From: Coptis chinensis
Taxonomy: Eukaryota > Streptophyta > Magnoliopsida > Ranunculales > Ranunculaceae
Direction of reading: 5' to 3'
Length of the DNA: 64,000 nucleotides
NCBI GenBank assembly: GCA_015680905.1
Contig: CM027377.1
Span: 56,069,501 to 56,133,500, forward strand
Shown piece after piece: positions 12,501 to 24,660 of this stretch (positions are counted from its first letter, which is position 1; every line of letters starts with the position of its first letter). Below the pieces are notes generated by a model, which had not been told where the DNA came from, searched no databases, and saw nothing but the letters and a program-made list of their open reading frames with translations. A program made the position numbers and the translations under genes.

Positions 12501-14712
12501 GCTCATGGCAACAACTCAATAGAAAAAAGACATCCAAATGGTGTAGTGTGCCATCACCTTCCCCAGGAAGAACAAGCACACGAGTAACTTTCATTAAATT
12601 TGGACAAACTACAAAAAGAAACCTTATCTTTGAATATATCACAAAAAGTTGATATTATAACAATAAATCAATTGAGGAAGGAATATAGAAGCAACAACAA
12701 GAATGATGGAAGAACAAAATCATCTAGAAATCCATCAGATTAGAACTTATGTTATGAGCATGATAAAGACCACGGTAACTAGTCATTAGTCACTCACCTA
12801 ATGTTAACTAATCCCTATCCACCATGTAATTTGAAAGTACAGCAAGAAGAGCATTCCCCTACAAATCAACTAAGAAGACAAAAAATCAATGTCCCTCACA
12901 TTTTGGACTAATTATTCAAGGGAAAGAGAGTATCACAAGCAATATGGATATTAATTTTATTTGTGATTGATTACAAAAAGGTATTATGAAGCAAAAGATT
13001 TTAACACCCAATACCCCACTGATTCTACTAAGAATGTCACTAAATGAAATGATAAGGGTGCAAACATTTGATATAACTATTCTTCAATTCAAAAAAATAT
13101 ATCTGAAACCATCACAAAAAGAAAAATGGAATTGCTAGTTTACCCGAATGACATCCCCAATAAAAACAGAGGATGTATTAGCCCATGAAGGTAGCCCTTT
13201 GACTCAATAGTTGAAAGGAAGAGGTAATTTATCATTAGGAAGAGCAAAATGACAAACCTGAATTGGTCTGGAGTTCCATTTCCACTACCTAGCTAGCTGC
13301 TGAAAATGTAAAACTCAGAGAGAACTCCAACCTATACTCAAAATTACCAAGAATATGCAAAACAAGTAAACAGACAACTAAGCTAAAACCCTATAAACCT
13401 TCTGAAAGTTAACCACGGATAGTTGGCATAAGCAATACCCAATAAACAACAAGATTTACGCAAACATAAAAACCAACCATCAATGAACAATAGATAATTG
13501 AATATGCAACTGCAAAAGCCACTAATTGCATCGGTAAATCAACAAATGGAGAGATTAACTTATAGCTTCTGGTCATCACCGATTTCAATCTTTTTCTAGC
13601 AACCAGTGATTAGATTGGCGCCATTGAGCTGTAAAAAAGACACAAGAAAATAAACACTGAGATTTAGAAAGCAAACTGTATCTATGGGTTTTATTTAACA
13701 TCGTCTAAGCAGATAGGTTTTGAGATGGAACATTCACTTTGTTGAATGGAGTTGCGGAAGTGGAGGACTATTTGATGAAAATTAGCTTTAGCAATTTTCT
13801 CAATTGAAAACAAAGGTAAAATAACAATTTATTTGTCAACTGTTGAACAATTAAAAACACAGCTTTAATCAATAAATCCCAAAAAGAATAATAATAGATT
13901 AACTAAAAGTCGAAGCTTGCTTATTTGTTGAGGATTACCAAAACTAAAAAATCAAAATCAAAAGAGATGGCAATTTAATCAAAATCAAAATCAAAATCAA
14001 CTTTTTAACATAATCTTTCATCTGAGAAAAGAAAAGAAATCACTAGCTTACCTTAACTGCAATGGCACTCAATGAAGAAAATAGAGAGGGTTGAAGCTTC
14101 AATGGTGGAAAAGATAATGGTTGTGGTGGGTGCGGTTGAAAAAGATGAAATATTATATTTGTTAGTTTAAGGGTTTCCAACTTAAAAGTTTTTTTCATTT
14201 TAGTTTTCTTTTCTCTACTGATTAGTTTTAGCCAAAAGCGCCAACTTTAAGTCTTTTAAGTTTTAGTTAAAAGCACTTGAACTTAAAAGTTAAAACTAGC
14301 CTGACGACAAACTTTTCGTGTGAAAAAGAAGAGCCCACCCATGAAACACCCATTAGACAATAGCCACGCCAACAGCATTGCAACACAGTCATTCCTAATA
14401 AAATTTTAATATTCATAAAAAGCAATTACAACAGTAGAGGCGTCGCAACAGAGTACGCACACTATAGCAGCACCTCCAGCGTTGTAAATAATAAATTTCT
14501 TAAAAAAAAACATTTTTTTTTATTTTGAGAAATATTTAATTGTGAACATTTGCCATGCCACTGACGTCTCAACAAATAGTTCTAAGTGAGTTGGGTCAGA
14601 TAACACGACAAACTTTTTGCAGCACTTAAAGGGGCTACAAAAAACCCATTTTAGCAACATTTTTTAGGTGCGGCAAAAGGGTGCGCTGCAACAGATCCCT
14701 TATGTTGTAGTG
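9503..14712. mobile_element. Complete CACTA (En/Spm-like) transposon, non-autonomous
   Basis: The left end begins CACTACAACATAAAGGAT and the right end is the near-perfect inverse ATCCCTTATGTTGTAGTG. The flanking trinucleotide is CAC on both sides (9500-9502 and 14713-14715), the 3-bp target duplication typical of the superfamily. Both subterminal zones (about 9530-9900 and 14340-14700) carry many copies of TTGCAACG-like words in both orientations. Over 5.2 kb no transposase (TNPD/TNPA) frame can be seen; the longest frames are under 100 codons, so the element depends on a partner. It sits inside the gag/leader region of the copia element. One exon-like segment lies inside (11202-11342). Confidence 0.85.
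11202..11342 (-). pseudogene. Captured exon-like coiled-coil segment inside the CACTA element
   Basis: The minus strand has a 141-bp open segment (47 codons) bounded by a good acceptor (CTTACAG before ATGTTGGCAG) and a good donor (GAG followed by GTATGTG). The peptide (LAENVETLTKSMDVEAKKMQ onward) is highly charged with heptad spacing, so probably a coiled coil. Open frame plus both splice signals suggests an exon of a host gene carried by the transposon. I do not recognise the parent gene with certainty. It could also be an exon of the element's own accessory gene. Confidence 0.45.
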
Positions 14713-14778
14713 CACCTTTCGAGCAAGATTTGTAATAACAATCTTTGTGATTGATCTAACCACGACTCTGATACCACT
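14713..14778 (-). promoter_or_regulatory. Leader and primer-binding site of the left copia element
   Basis: Read on the minus strand, the sequence next to the LTR is AGTGGTATCAGAGTCGTGG. TGGTATCAGAG is the standard plant copia primer-binding site, complementary to the initiator methionine tRNA. It places the 5' LTR just to the right, at 14779. Confidence 0.75.
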
Positions 14779-15300
14779 TATTGGGGAAAACAATATCAAT
14801 CGATCCCCACTAAGATATCTTGAATATGAACACTCTAAACTCCAATCGAAAAATCTAATCTTTCACTACAACCAACAACCACAAACCTAAGCTATGGAAT
14901 TAACTATCACAAACAAGCAATATCAATGTAAATTAAAACTTACCACAATGAGACACAAGATATAACGTGGTTCGGCCAATGATGCCTACTTTCACAAGAG
15001 TCAATCCTTTTATAAGTGTGGGAAGAAAGATTACAATCACTCCTCTCAAGTCTCTCCAAACTTACTAGATTTCTCTTCACTAATCTCTCCTTACAAGTTT
15101 TATCTCTTTGCAAAGGTTTTCTCTCAATTTTGGCTGCTCTCAAAATTGGTTTTCTCTATTGTATGACTTATGGGTAAACAACCCTAACTTCATATATATA
15201 TGATTCCGAAATTTTGGTGTAAAACAAAATTCCAAATCAGCTCGGTTTGTCTGTGGAAAACCAGACTTCTAACTATGCACAACATGGGGGGCGTGTGCCC
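14779..15300 (-). repeat. 5' LTR of the left copia element (right edge uncertain)
   Basis: It begins TATTGGGGAAAACAATATC on the plus strand, next to the primer site; the expected LTR terminus TG is mutated to TA. The right edge is not defined, because the second LTR is missing and no target duplication can be tested. A CAACA near 15286 or a point further right could be the end. A GC-richer direct repeat (GGGGGCGTGTGCCCC at 15289 and GGGGTCGTATGCCCC at 15367) lies at or beyond the edge. Confidence 0.5.
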
Positions 15301-16100
15301 CTTGTGAATAATCAACTTCTAATACTGATGTTACACATCCTAGAGATTTCTGTTGTGTAAGACTAGGGGTCGTATGCCCCTTCTCCAACCTACTCAAATT
15401 ATACACAAAATTGTCAGTTATATCAACTAAATACTTGTAGAATGTATAGAGGTTAACATGTAGAAATAATGAATTGGTATATTTTGCCAGATGCCAATCA
15501 CAATCTAAATCATCAAAGAATGCACCTAATTTTTGCCAAATGCCAAAGTCAGTTTTGACATGATAAATATAGATTTTGATTGGGTATTGATTTATGACTA
15601 AATTGATTTTACTATTTAAGACAAAAGTCCTGAATTCTGATTTCTCAAAGCATATATATAACAAAATATTAATAACTAATGGTGGTTGGGACCGCTGACT
15701 TGGAGAAGTGATCGATGAGTAAGCAATTGTTATTTACAAGAGATCAATGGAAGAGTTTTTATAGTTCTTCCCATCGACAAGTTTTTTGTATTGCTACAAA
15801 GTGGGTCAAAATCAACAAATAAAGAAATGATTCAAAGTATAAGAGACGGAGTGCTTCATTTAAGAAAAATAGAGAGAAAATGATTAAACACAGAAAAGGA
15901 GAAAAAGCTGTTTGGGACGAATGGACCATGCTAGTGGGAGGGGCATATTTGGCTTTCTTATTTTAGGACGGTGAGTTTAAACTTTAATGAGTATGGTGGA
16001 GGAGAATATTACCACCCTATAACTTTAGAGTGGTACCTTGTTATTCCACCACTACACCCATCTCTTTCTATTATCACAACTCATAATTCAATTACAAGTT
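15301..16100. other. No gene seen
   Basis: AT-rich sequence between two copia elements. The minus-strand open frame at 15269-15664 has no recognisable features. Confidence 0.35.
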
Positions 16101-16105
16101 GCATA

Positions 16106-16309
16106 TGTCAAAGATGTTTTACTGAATATTTCTGATAATCTTTATTGATGTTTCTAGTAGTATATATACATGAATATAGAGATCTCCTAGATCCACATAT
16201 TTAGGAAAAGATAATACACTTACTAAGATTACAAGATACTTGTTAATATATCTATATCCTACAAGATACTTGCTAATACTAAACATAGTAACAAATTGTT
16301 ACTCTAACA
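16106..16309 (-). repeat. 3' LTR of the nested-host copia element
   Basis: 204 bp, TG to CA. It is preceded (in element orientation) by a G-rich polypurine tract and followed by target duplication GCATA. Confidence 0.9.
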
Positions 16310-16330
16310 CCCCCCCCCCCCCTCAAGTTG
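16310..16330 (-). promoter_or_regulatory. Polypurine tract of the copia element
   Basis: A run of at least 13 C on the plus strand (G on the element strand), with AACTTGAGG ahead of it in element orientation, directly abuts the 3' LTR. This is the expected plus-strand priming site. Confidence 0.75.
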
Positions 16331-16515
16331 GTGCGTGGATATCGCGCATGCCCAACTTGAAAATAGTTGAGCGTGCCCCGCGCATGGATATGCCTAGACA
16401 AAGGCGCACCCTGCGCTCTTGCCTTGACGAACCTCCAGGTGGTTGAGCGCGCCTCGCGCTTGGATATGCTTGGACAAAGGCGCACCCCACGACCTACCTT
16501 ATTTTAGCACCCCCT
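16330..16515 (-). repeat. GC-rich tandem duplication in the copia 3' non-coding region
   Basis: Two copies of a unit starting TTGAGCGYGCC and containing GCGCWTGGATATGC and GACAAAGGCGCACCC lie at 16368 and 16442, a 74-bp period. A longer outer repeat (CCCCTCAAGTTGGTGC then TGGATATCGC) occurs at about 16319 and 16511. The block is much richer in GC than the rest of the element and lies between the RNase H stop and the polypurine tract. Confidence 0.7.
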
Positions 16516-17454
16516 CAAGTTGGTGCATGGATATCGCACATACCTAACTTGACAAGAGAATCATTAAACACCTTGCTAGCCACTGCTTTAGTAAGGACAT
16601 CTGCTAGTTGGTCTTCAAACTTTACAAATGGAAAAGTAATAATTCCAGCTTCAAGTTTCTCTTTGATAAAATGTCTATCAATCTCCACATGCTTCATCCG
16701 ATCATGTTGAACAGGATTATGAGCTATCTCTATAGCTGACGTATTGTCACAATATAGATTCATTTCCACTCTTGGTTTAAAACCCAAGTCCTTCAACAAA
16801 TTTCTCAACCACAACAATTCACATACCCTATATATGCCATACCTTTATATTCAGCTTCAGCACTTGATCTTGATACTACTAGCTGTTTTTTACTCCTCCA
16901 AGTCACAAGGTTTCCACCTACAAACGTGAAGTATCCTGAGGTAGACCTTCTGTTGTCGGCTGAACCTGCCCAATCTGCATCAGTGTAACCTTCTACTTTT
17001 ATGTGATCATGTTTCGAGAACAATAAGCCTTTACCCAGAGCAGATTTCAAATATCTCAATATGCGCTCTATAGCATCCATATGAGGTTTACGTGGGTCAT
17101 GTATGAATTGACTCACGACACTAACTGCATGCGCAATATCTGGCCTGGTATGCGATAAATAGATCAGTTTCCCTACAAGCTTCTTATATCTCCCCTTATT
17201 GGTTGGAGTTGCATTCAAACACAGAAACAACTTGTGGTTTTGCTCAAAATGGGAGTATCAACTGGCTTACATCCGAGCATTCCCATCTCAGATAATAAAT
17301 CAAGAATGTATTTCTGCTGGGATAAGAAAATACCATTCTTTGATCGGACTACCTCAATCCCAAGGAAATATTTAAGGTCTTCGAGCTATTTCATTTCAAA
17401 TTCAGAAGCCAAATACTGTTGTAAGCTAGAAATCTCCTCATAATCATCACCTGT
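16515..17454 (-). pseudogene. Copia reverse transcriptase C-terminus and RNase H
   Basis: This is the 3' half of the copia pol frame, left of the nested insertion. At 17230-17454 the reverse transcriptase continues directly after the duplication (TGDDYEEISSLQQ, then [10 protein letters not shown] and [11 protein letters not shown]), with an in-frame TAG near 17389 where the family has Gln. A frame break near 17230 leads to 16805-17230 (LVGKLIYLSHTRPDIAHAVS, then the RNase H start VEGYTDADWAGS with its catalytic Asp, and SRSSAEAEY with its Glu). A further frame change near 16810 leads to 16515-16817 (LYCDNTSAIEIAHNP, with catalytic Asp, and HVEIDRHFIKEKL). All expected motifs are present but need at least three frames, so the gene is dead. 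Confidence 0.88.
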
Positions 17455-18930
17455 TGGTAAAATGTAAAATTGATAGTTTACCAACGAAATGAACGATGAA
17501 CTCAAAACGCAAGTAAACTAAAACTATTTACGTGTCTATATTTATCAAAGTTTCTACTCTCAATTCTATCGAAATAGAGTGGAGTAACAAATTCGTTCCA
17601 CTCCTAGTTCTCTAGCATGGAGTGTTTTCTAATCTAATTGATCAGTCTTAAGTCTAATAAGAGTTTTACGAGGGGGAATTATACTACGATGCAACTACCC
17701 ACAAGATACAAACTATAATTGATTCAACTACGGAAATACTACGTTGATTCTATAATAAGGAATTAGGGGGGGATTGATTCCACCTTAACTCAACTTAACT
17801 CACTAACGACGAATCGTCGTAATCCAAATCGAACTGCTACGCAGAACAATTGGTTCTTCCTAATCCCTAATTACACATGACATTTCTACCAATTCATAAT
17901 TAGCATGTGAACGATTAAACCCATTCTCATGGCGAATTAATCGTTTCTAGAGTGGAATAGAAATTACGACTCTACGATAATCGGAATCAAGCTTTCATCA
18001 AGGTTTCTCAACCCCCTCTAATGGAGGTTTAGCTGAGAACCATTCCGCAATCATTTCCATATGAATCTAAACTAAACATAATATCAAGATTCGAAATTTA
18101 CTAATCTAAATTAAACAATAATTAAATTCTAATTAACAACTAAGAAATGATAATCAACAAGAATTAAAACTAGATCTAATAGATTGAAATAACAAAAACC
18201 GAAATGACAAGAATAATCACTATTTTATTTATCTAATGAATGATATTCAATGATTCAAGAAATTAATCTAAAACAAGAAAATGAAATTCTAAAACTAAGT
18301 TCTAAAACTCATTAATGGAGGCTAACTAATCTAATTCTAATCTATGTCTAACTATCTACCATTAACAAAGAGTGAAGCTTTGGTTTTTATACTTTCAGAT
18401 CCAAAAATCGTGCATGGGCTTGGAGCCATGTTTTGGGCCAGAGAATCAGGCCCAAAACCCAATTCTTTCAGTCCAAAAAGGCCTCTTCAGCTGCAGTTGA
18501 CTTCAACAGACTTTTCGTCCACTTATGCTCCTCTGATTGGGTCAAGTCTTAGACCATTGGAAAGCTCTTTCCGAGCTGGTCGGTTTGACATAAGGTAGGC
18601 CCCATTCCAAGGTCTGAGTCCAAAGATACGGCCTTCGGAAGTTCTGCTGACTTGTGTAATAATGTTTCTGCCCGCGTCGACTTTTCAACTTTTGACCGGG
18701 ATTTAGAAAGGCTTTATCTTCTTGAATCTTGGCCTTTAGTCACGGAACTCCTTAGTAACCGACCTTTGCTCCTTTATCTCGCTAAAGTGGCACATTTCTG
18801 CACATAATGGACTTTGAAGCCTGAAATACATAAAAACACGTGTCGGTGTTAACTCTTAATTATTACTCACATTATTGGTCTAAAAGTATGATCAGTTATG
18901 GGTTAAAACTACAGTTTTGGGCTCTTATCA
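17455..18930 (-). repeat. 3' LTR of family-G element 1
   Basis: 1,476 bp, TG to CA, matching the LTR at 25469-26933 along its length with scattered substitutions and small indels. Its distal part (18380-18930) is also closely matched by the LTRs at 52755-54251 and 62339-63846. Confidence 0.9.
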
Positions 18931-18985
18931 AACCACCCCAAACAGCATATTTGCTTGTCCTCAAGCAAAGATGAGAAATTTAAAT
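18931..18985 (-). promoter_or_regulatory. Polypurine tract and palindrome of family-G element 1
   Basis: On the element strand the sequence next to the 3' LTR reads TGTTTGGGGTGGTT. It is preceded by TTTGCTTGAGGACAAGCAAA, a perfect 7-bp palindrome (TTGCTTG/CAAGCAA) around AGGA. The same pair occurs at 54252-54290 and, on the plus strand, at about 6628-6659. Confidence 0.7.
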
Positions 18986-20740
18986 AAGTGACCAAAAATG
19001 GAGTTCTAACTACTCGCTTTTCTTGAGTCGCGATTGCATTGACCATATGCAACAAGGCCTTTAAACCACTAGGAATTCCCTAGTGGACGAAGTTATAGCC
19101 TCGTGAGAGTTTTCTAGTGAAGGTACTCACAAACTTCATCTATACTACAATGACTAAGAAATAAAACTATTGTTTCCTTATCCATGCTCTAAATTAACTA
19201 TTCCTCTCACTAGCTATGAACAAGAATAACCAAGTCAAAACCTAAGCTAATATATGCATAATAATCAATCATCTACAATAAACATATATACAATGAGTAC
19301 TACTATGAAATGCAATATCAGTCCGTTTTCTAAACTTCGAATAAGCGTCCTTAAGTAGGTTCTCACAATAATAATCAAGATACAACACTCTCGATTTTTC
19401 CACTCAAGTTTATTTACTCTAGTCTTGCTAAATGGGCACACTTTTACCTTATAATCTCAATGACACACAAGGAAGCCGGAGTCGATCAAACACATCTGCC
19501 ACTTACTATCACACTAACATATTCCTAATTGAGCTAGAGGTCTTTATTAGGTGTTTCGGGCATTAGGAGATGGTTTAAGAAGGAAGGAAATGGATATTCA
19601 AAACGGACAAGTCTGAGATAAAAGAGTCTTCATATTATGTAACTAGAGAAAACCTTGTTATTTACTTTTGCTTCTACACTTTGTTTCCATCCTTAGCAAT
19701 TTTTTTTTTTTCTTTGGCTTTTGACTCCTTTTATTCTATTTTTTAGAGTTTTTATTTTATTTCTATTTTTATTTTTCTTTTCTTTGGATGGAAACTTCTT
19801 TTCTTTATTTCTGAAGCAACTAACTAATTTTTGTTTACATAGGTTTTTCTCTTCTTCTTTCTTCCTCATTCTATTCTCAGACTTATTCTAAATTGGGTAG
19901 GTTGATTTTTTTTTTTTTTTTTTTTTTTTTTGTAACAGGGTAAAGGATTTGTGGTTTATGAAATGCTAAAGAAAGGCTCAGAGGGGCGACTAGCGGAAAA
20001 AAATTCATAGGTTTGAATTTCTGGCTATATCGATCCAAAGAGGGCCTAAATTCTCGCTTAGGATATGGCATAGTAATCAAGCAAGTGGACGTGTGATTTC
20101 TCTATCCGGATTTACTTCTCCCTTGTGTCATTTCTCAAATGTTTCGCTCATATAAGGCTTTAGGCTATATTCTCACAGGATTTGTAGAATAAGTACTCTA
20201 GCCTAGCTTTCAGAAACTTACTGCTAACAATCATAAATACTTATGTAATATATTTATAGATAGATGCAAAGATTATTACCTACATATTAACCTAAGTTTC
20301 TAACAATTATTCTGATGCAAAAGCTACGTGAGACTTCTAGATTGTTAAGAGCATAGAGAAATAAAACAATACCAATATTCCTAAGTGTATAGCATAACTT
20401 ATTTATTTATATTTTTGAATTTATGAAATTTTAACTAGAAAACAAGTGCATATTATACATATCTATATCCTAACAGATGCCTTAATTACATGTGTTTCTA
20501 TGCCTACCCCCAAACAAGAAGCATGTTTTGTCCTCAAAACATTTAAATAAAGAGGGTAGAAAAGTACCATGGAAACGCGTGAAATTCTGAAACATCTGCA
20601 AAACAAGGTTAAAACATACTAATATAAAAACTGACGCAACTCTATAAGAGTTCCACCCATTATGGGGTTAATAGACTTAAATTACTTGGGACATAAGCAG
20701 ACACTAAATGGAATTAAAAACTTACCTTATCTCCCGGACA
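18986..20740 (-). other. Non-coding 3' region of family-G element 1
   Basis: No open frame of interest. A T-tract lies at 19907-19932, and a second palindrome plus G-tract motif at about 20505-20545 (element strand: GAGGACAAAACATGC, then TTGTTTGGGGGTAGG). The stretch is collinear with 54290-56050 of element 2 and about 5095-6640 of the truncated copy, so it is a conserved non-coding part of the family. Confidence 0.6.
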
Positions 20741-21010
20741 TGCATATTATCTACCCAATAGCACCATGGGTCTTGTATTTCAGCGGGCATGGCAAGTCCA
20801 AGAACAAATGCTAGCAAGAACCATAAGCGGTTCCCAGCCTACGTGTGTGATCACCTCGCGAGTCCAACCACCATAAGTAGTGCTTGGGAACAAATCTTCA
20901 AAAGACTGTTCCGGTATTATTGTAGGAGATGTCATCTCAAAACTACGCTCTGGAACAGCTGCAAATGACCCGAACAACCCGCAAAAAACCGAAATTTTCT
21001 AGTCTACGGA
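20740..21010 (-). pseudogene. Deleted remnant of family-G ORF B
   Basis: Element-strand sequence matches the beginning and one middle part of the ORF at 56173-56946: the starts share SFEDLF and TTYGGWTREVITHVGWEPLMV, and the segment AMPAEIQDPWCYWV is also recognisable. The intervening 100 or so bases and the rest of the ORF are gone, as is all of ORF A. Element 1 is therefore an internal deletion derivative of an element-2-like parent. Confidence 0.65.
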
Positions 21011-21529
21011 AGTCGTAGCGCTAGGCAAGCTCCACTTTGGCCATGAGTGTTTTTTTTTTTTTTTTTTTGACAAGGGAGTGAGGTGGGGGTAAGAATAGGA
21101 ATTTGAGTGATCAAGAATGGAAAAACCAACACCACACCCCTAAACAAATTTTTGAAAACAGGTTTGTAAAAATTTGTTTTAAAACTTGGGTCTTTTAAGG
21201 TCAGATTCTCGAAACTTGCTAGATTACTATTTTTATAGCTTTAAACTTTTTTACTTTTTATGAATTAGGTTTAATATAAAGGAAAACAATAAGCAGTAAA
21301 GAACATAATTCACACCATAGAAAAACATGACTCAAAAACCAAGAAAACATGCAAGAGTGGAAAACGTGAATTATGTGAAATATGGACTTAGGATCTGGTA
21401 CTTACAGCCACACACTCCATAGGGAGGGCCCGGTTACCTGAATGGTGCATTCACCAATATATGGAAATGAAAAGAAATGCACCAAACACAAAAATTGAGT
21501 CGTTTATAGTCAGATACTCGAGACTTTAT

Positions 21530-23028
21530 CTAAATATATGTATGAATATGTCGTTTATCATATATCAACAACCGAAATAGTTGTGGATCGTTCCATAAAT
21601 AAATATCACAGAAAACATATCCAAACACAATCAAGCACCAAGATTTCCTACGACGCAGCCTAGTGGAATGAAAGTGAAGTCGGATAGACCTATAACATAA
21701 CCGAGCATGCACCTTATGTTTCATCTTTGAACGAGAGGGTGTCCTAGTGAATAAGTGTGGAAAAGTGAATGGTTGTGGAAGATATGGTGGATTGGGATAA
21801 GTTTTAGAGAAAAAGCATGGAAAAAATGAGGATGTGGGTTTAGCACAAAACTCATTCATGGTGTAGTTAGGGACCTGCCTCAAGTTTGAAAATGAAGGTG
21901 TCAAGTGGTTTATCCTTGGGAAGTATTTGTTTACTAGGTGGATTTAAAAAATCATGAAGCACAGAGAAAACTAAAGGATCGAAAGCAAAACTCGAGGTTC
22001 CTTTGAAAAGGTGGAGGGTGGGGAATATTGGTGATGGAAGGTGAATGATTCTCAGCTAGAGCTCTCAAGTCCATATCATCAGAAATCTTGATATATGCAA
22101 GACATTCCTCAATAGGTGGGTCAAAAGGATCATTGGGATAGAGATTGAAAAATTCATCTTCCGTCATAGCATCAAGGGATGAATGGTTGTTGGCAAGGGG
22201 GGACTCGCGAAGTGGTAAAGAAGCGGTGCAAAAGAGTTGCAGGAATTCTTCTTCGATTTCATCTACTACCAAGGAGTCATTGTTAAAGTCGGAATTTCCG
22301 AAGGAAAGGAATTTGTTAATCTGTTTCTCCGGAAACATGTTTTTGAAGTAATCTTGAGCTAAGCTCTCGATCATGCTAACCTCTCCATTTGTAGATGAAT
22401 CGGGATATCGCGGTCCTCGCTTTGAAAACATTTACCTCAACGTAAAAGATGGCCAAAGGACAAGGACATCGAACCATCGCGCAGTTTATGAGCCGCCATT
22501 GGCGTAGCTAAGAAGGGACGCCCTAAAATGATAGGTACAGAGTCGTTAGTGACTTCGTGTTGAGGATAACGGGTCGGCCGGTAGTAAAAATTTTGGACTT
22601 TAACCAAAGACGCTTTCAACCACACCCTTAGGATACTTAATAGACCGATCAGCTAATTGCAATGTCATTTTAGTAGGTTGCATCTCCTCTAGACCTATTT
22701 GTTTATACAAATAAAATGGGAGTAAGTTAACACTAGCCCCCAGGTCTAGTAGTGCGGTCGTCATGTGAGAATCTCCTAAGGTGCATTGTACAGTAGGACG
22801 ACCAGGGTCCTTGTACTTAACAATTCCATTATTTTCGGATAAAGTTGGGAATTGTTCAGTTAGAAAGGCATCTTTAGGTATGTTGGTCTTACGCCTAGTA
22901 GTGCACAACTCCTTAAGAAACTTAGCGTGGTTAGGTAGCTTTTTTATAGGTTCGAGAAAAGGAAACTTTATCGTTAGATTTTTGAAAACGTTCCTAATCT
23001 CCTCAAAGTTAGTATCCCTGGTTAGCAT
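21530..23028 (-). pseudogene. Family-G retropepsin with acidic linker and tail
   Basis: Read on the minus strand, 22600-23028 carries a gag-C/linker segment (AKFLKELCTTRRK) and then the aspartic protease: LLDLGASVNLLP, where DLGAS is the active-site motif in the form common in Athila-like plant gypsy elements, followed by YKQIGLEEMQPTKMTLQLAD. A frame break near 22610 leads to 22437-22625, with VPIILGRPFLATPMAA, the protease flap/C-terminal ILGRPFL motif. Then come the linker (21952-22431) and the proline-rich tail (21530-21904). At least two further frame changes are needed. No reverse transcriptase follows: the tail ends at a stop at 21530. Confidence 0.75.
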
Positions 23029-23039
23029 GGCTAATTTAT

Positions 23040-24660
23040 GAGGGAACGGTGGTTTCGCTTATATTTAGCGTATGGCTCGACTTGATGTGTAACCTTGGCT
23101 TTCGTTTCTTAGGTTGTGGTTTAACCGGGTACCTCTACAAAGGGTAGGTTCTTCAGTTTCTATTTCGGTATCTAGTTTGATATCCGTGTAGGAGTATCTT
23201 GATGGGGTAACTATAGGCATAGTTACTTTGTTATCAACCACTCTTCCGAATCCGAGAGTGGTGATGGCATTTAGCTTACCTACGGTTGTAGTTTCCGTAC
23301 TAGTATTACCGCTTTACCTCAAAGGTCGTGGTTTGTCGCTCTAGGGTTGGGTATCGCTTGGCCTAGAAACACGCCTTTGGTTGGGCTTTCTCTTAGGCTA
23401 ACCGTTGGTTTAAATTATTAACGGATTGTAGAATGTGTTGGTTAGATTGAGCCATGGTTTGGAAAAGTTGTTGGCTCACTTGTATGAAGGTGTCAAGACG
23501 ATCCGGTTGTGTGGGTGTAGTAGTCACGGGTGGTGTGACCGAACTATCTCGCTGATTATTTATGGGCGATTGTGATAGTTATTATTTACCAGAACGATAC
23601 CTCTATTAGCATTATAATTATTATAACTACATTGACCTTGTGCTTGACTTTGTCGAGGTTGCGCTTGGGTTGTTATAATTATTATAATTACCCGATCATG
23701 TCCTTGTTGTGGTGGAGCTTGGTTATAACTGTATGCCTTGGCCTAACATATTGATTATTGTACCCTGTAGGTGTGACTTGTTGGTTATTTCTCCAACCGA
23801 AGTTGGGATTTTGTCTCCAAGGGGCGTTAGGTTCACTATTAATGGAACAAGAATGTTCATAGGCTATAGGACAGTGGGAGTCGGGATGCTCATGACTCCA
23901 AAAGAAACTACATGGATTTGAATTTACATTCATGACGGGATAGGCTTTTGTTGTACAGAAATGGCCTCTACCTTTTTGTGAGGGATTCAATTAGAGTTTT
24001 AAGCTCGGGATCCGATTTAACCTCAAACATACCGGGTAGCCTTAACTGCTGAAGAAGAACTAGCGGAGCGGGAGTAATCGCCACTACCCCCAATTATTAT
24101 TACGCTTAGTCTGATCTTCCAAAAATTTATATGCCTCCTCGAGGCTCCTTTACTTAGGAAACTACCCCATTCATTATGTCTAGGACTTTTTTTATGGTGG
24201 TGTAGAAGTCTTTGAAAAAGGCACTAACTAACGGTCTTTTGCTAGGTAATGGTGTGGGACACTCTATAAGGAGATCGGTGAAACGATTCCAAGCCTCTAA
24301 AAATGATTCATGAGGATTCTCGTTGAAAGAAGTGAATCTTGGAAAGCATTTCATCCGCCTTTAGGGGTGGGTAAAAATGTTCCATAAACAAATTTGAACA
24401 AGTTTGGCCCACGAGTCCACGTAATTAGGCACTTGGGCGCTTAACCAAGACGCCTTTATCGCCTAAGGTGAAAGGGAATACCCTCAATTTAATTTGTTCC
24501 GCACCAACCGTAGGATGATGGAATGTTGTAAGGACTTGTTCAATCCTACGATGTAGCCGATAAGGTTTTTCATGGTCTAAAACCATGAAAAACGGGTAAC
24601 AAATTAAATATATTTGGGGGATGCGGAAATCCCCCAATCGGGTCCGCTAGAACGATGCAA
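23040..24660 (-). pseudogene. Family-G gag, multiply broken
   Basis: Minus-strand pieces of a plant gypsy gag. 24425-24637 has an RRIEQVL segment followed by GAEQIKLRVFPFTLGDK, the Retrotrans_gag core. 24154-24354 has the later gag segment FTSFNENPHESFLEAWNRF. 23688-23990 has a Cys/His cluster (CSFFWSHEHPDSHCP) resembling a zinc knuckle, followed by an Asn/Gln/Tyr-rich stretch. Stops and frame changes separate all pieces. In element 2 the middle of this region is deleted. Confidence 0.7.

Noticed and set aside
9503..14712. Whether short frames in the CACTA element form a transposase
   Set aside because: No frame over 100 codons and no TNPD/TNPA-like motif; the CACTA assignment rests on termini, duplication and subterminal repeats only.
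15269..15664. 131-codon minus-strand frame between copia elements
   Set aside because: No recognisable motif, unusual composition for a plant protein, and the right part of the frame lies over the copia LTR edge.
18344..18598. Repeated 60-84-codon frames in the family-G LTRs (also at 26389, 53697 and 63328)
   Set aside because: Present in all LTR copies because the LTRs are homologous, but they differ in start and frame and have no coding features.
22145..22351. Plus-strand frames opposite the family-G protease and linker (for example 22145-22351 and 22781-23041)
   Set aside because: They are antisense shadows of the minus-strand gag-protease region.
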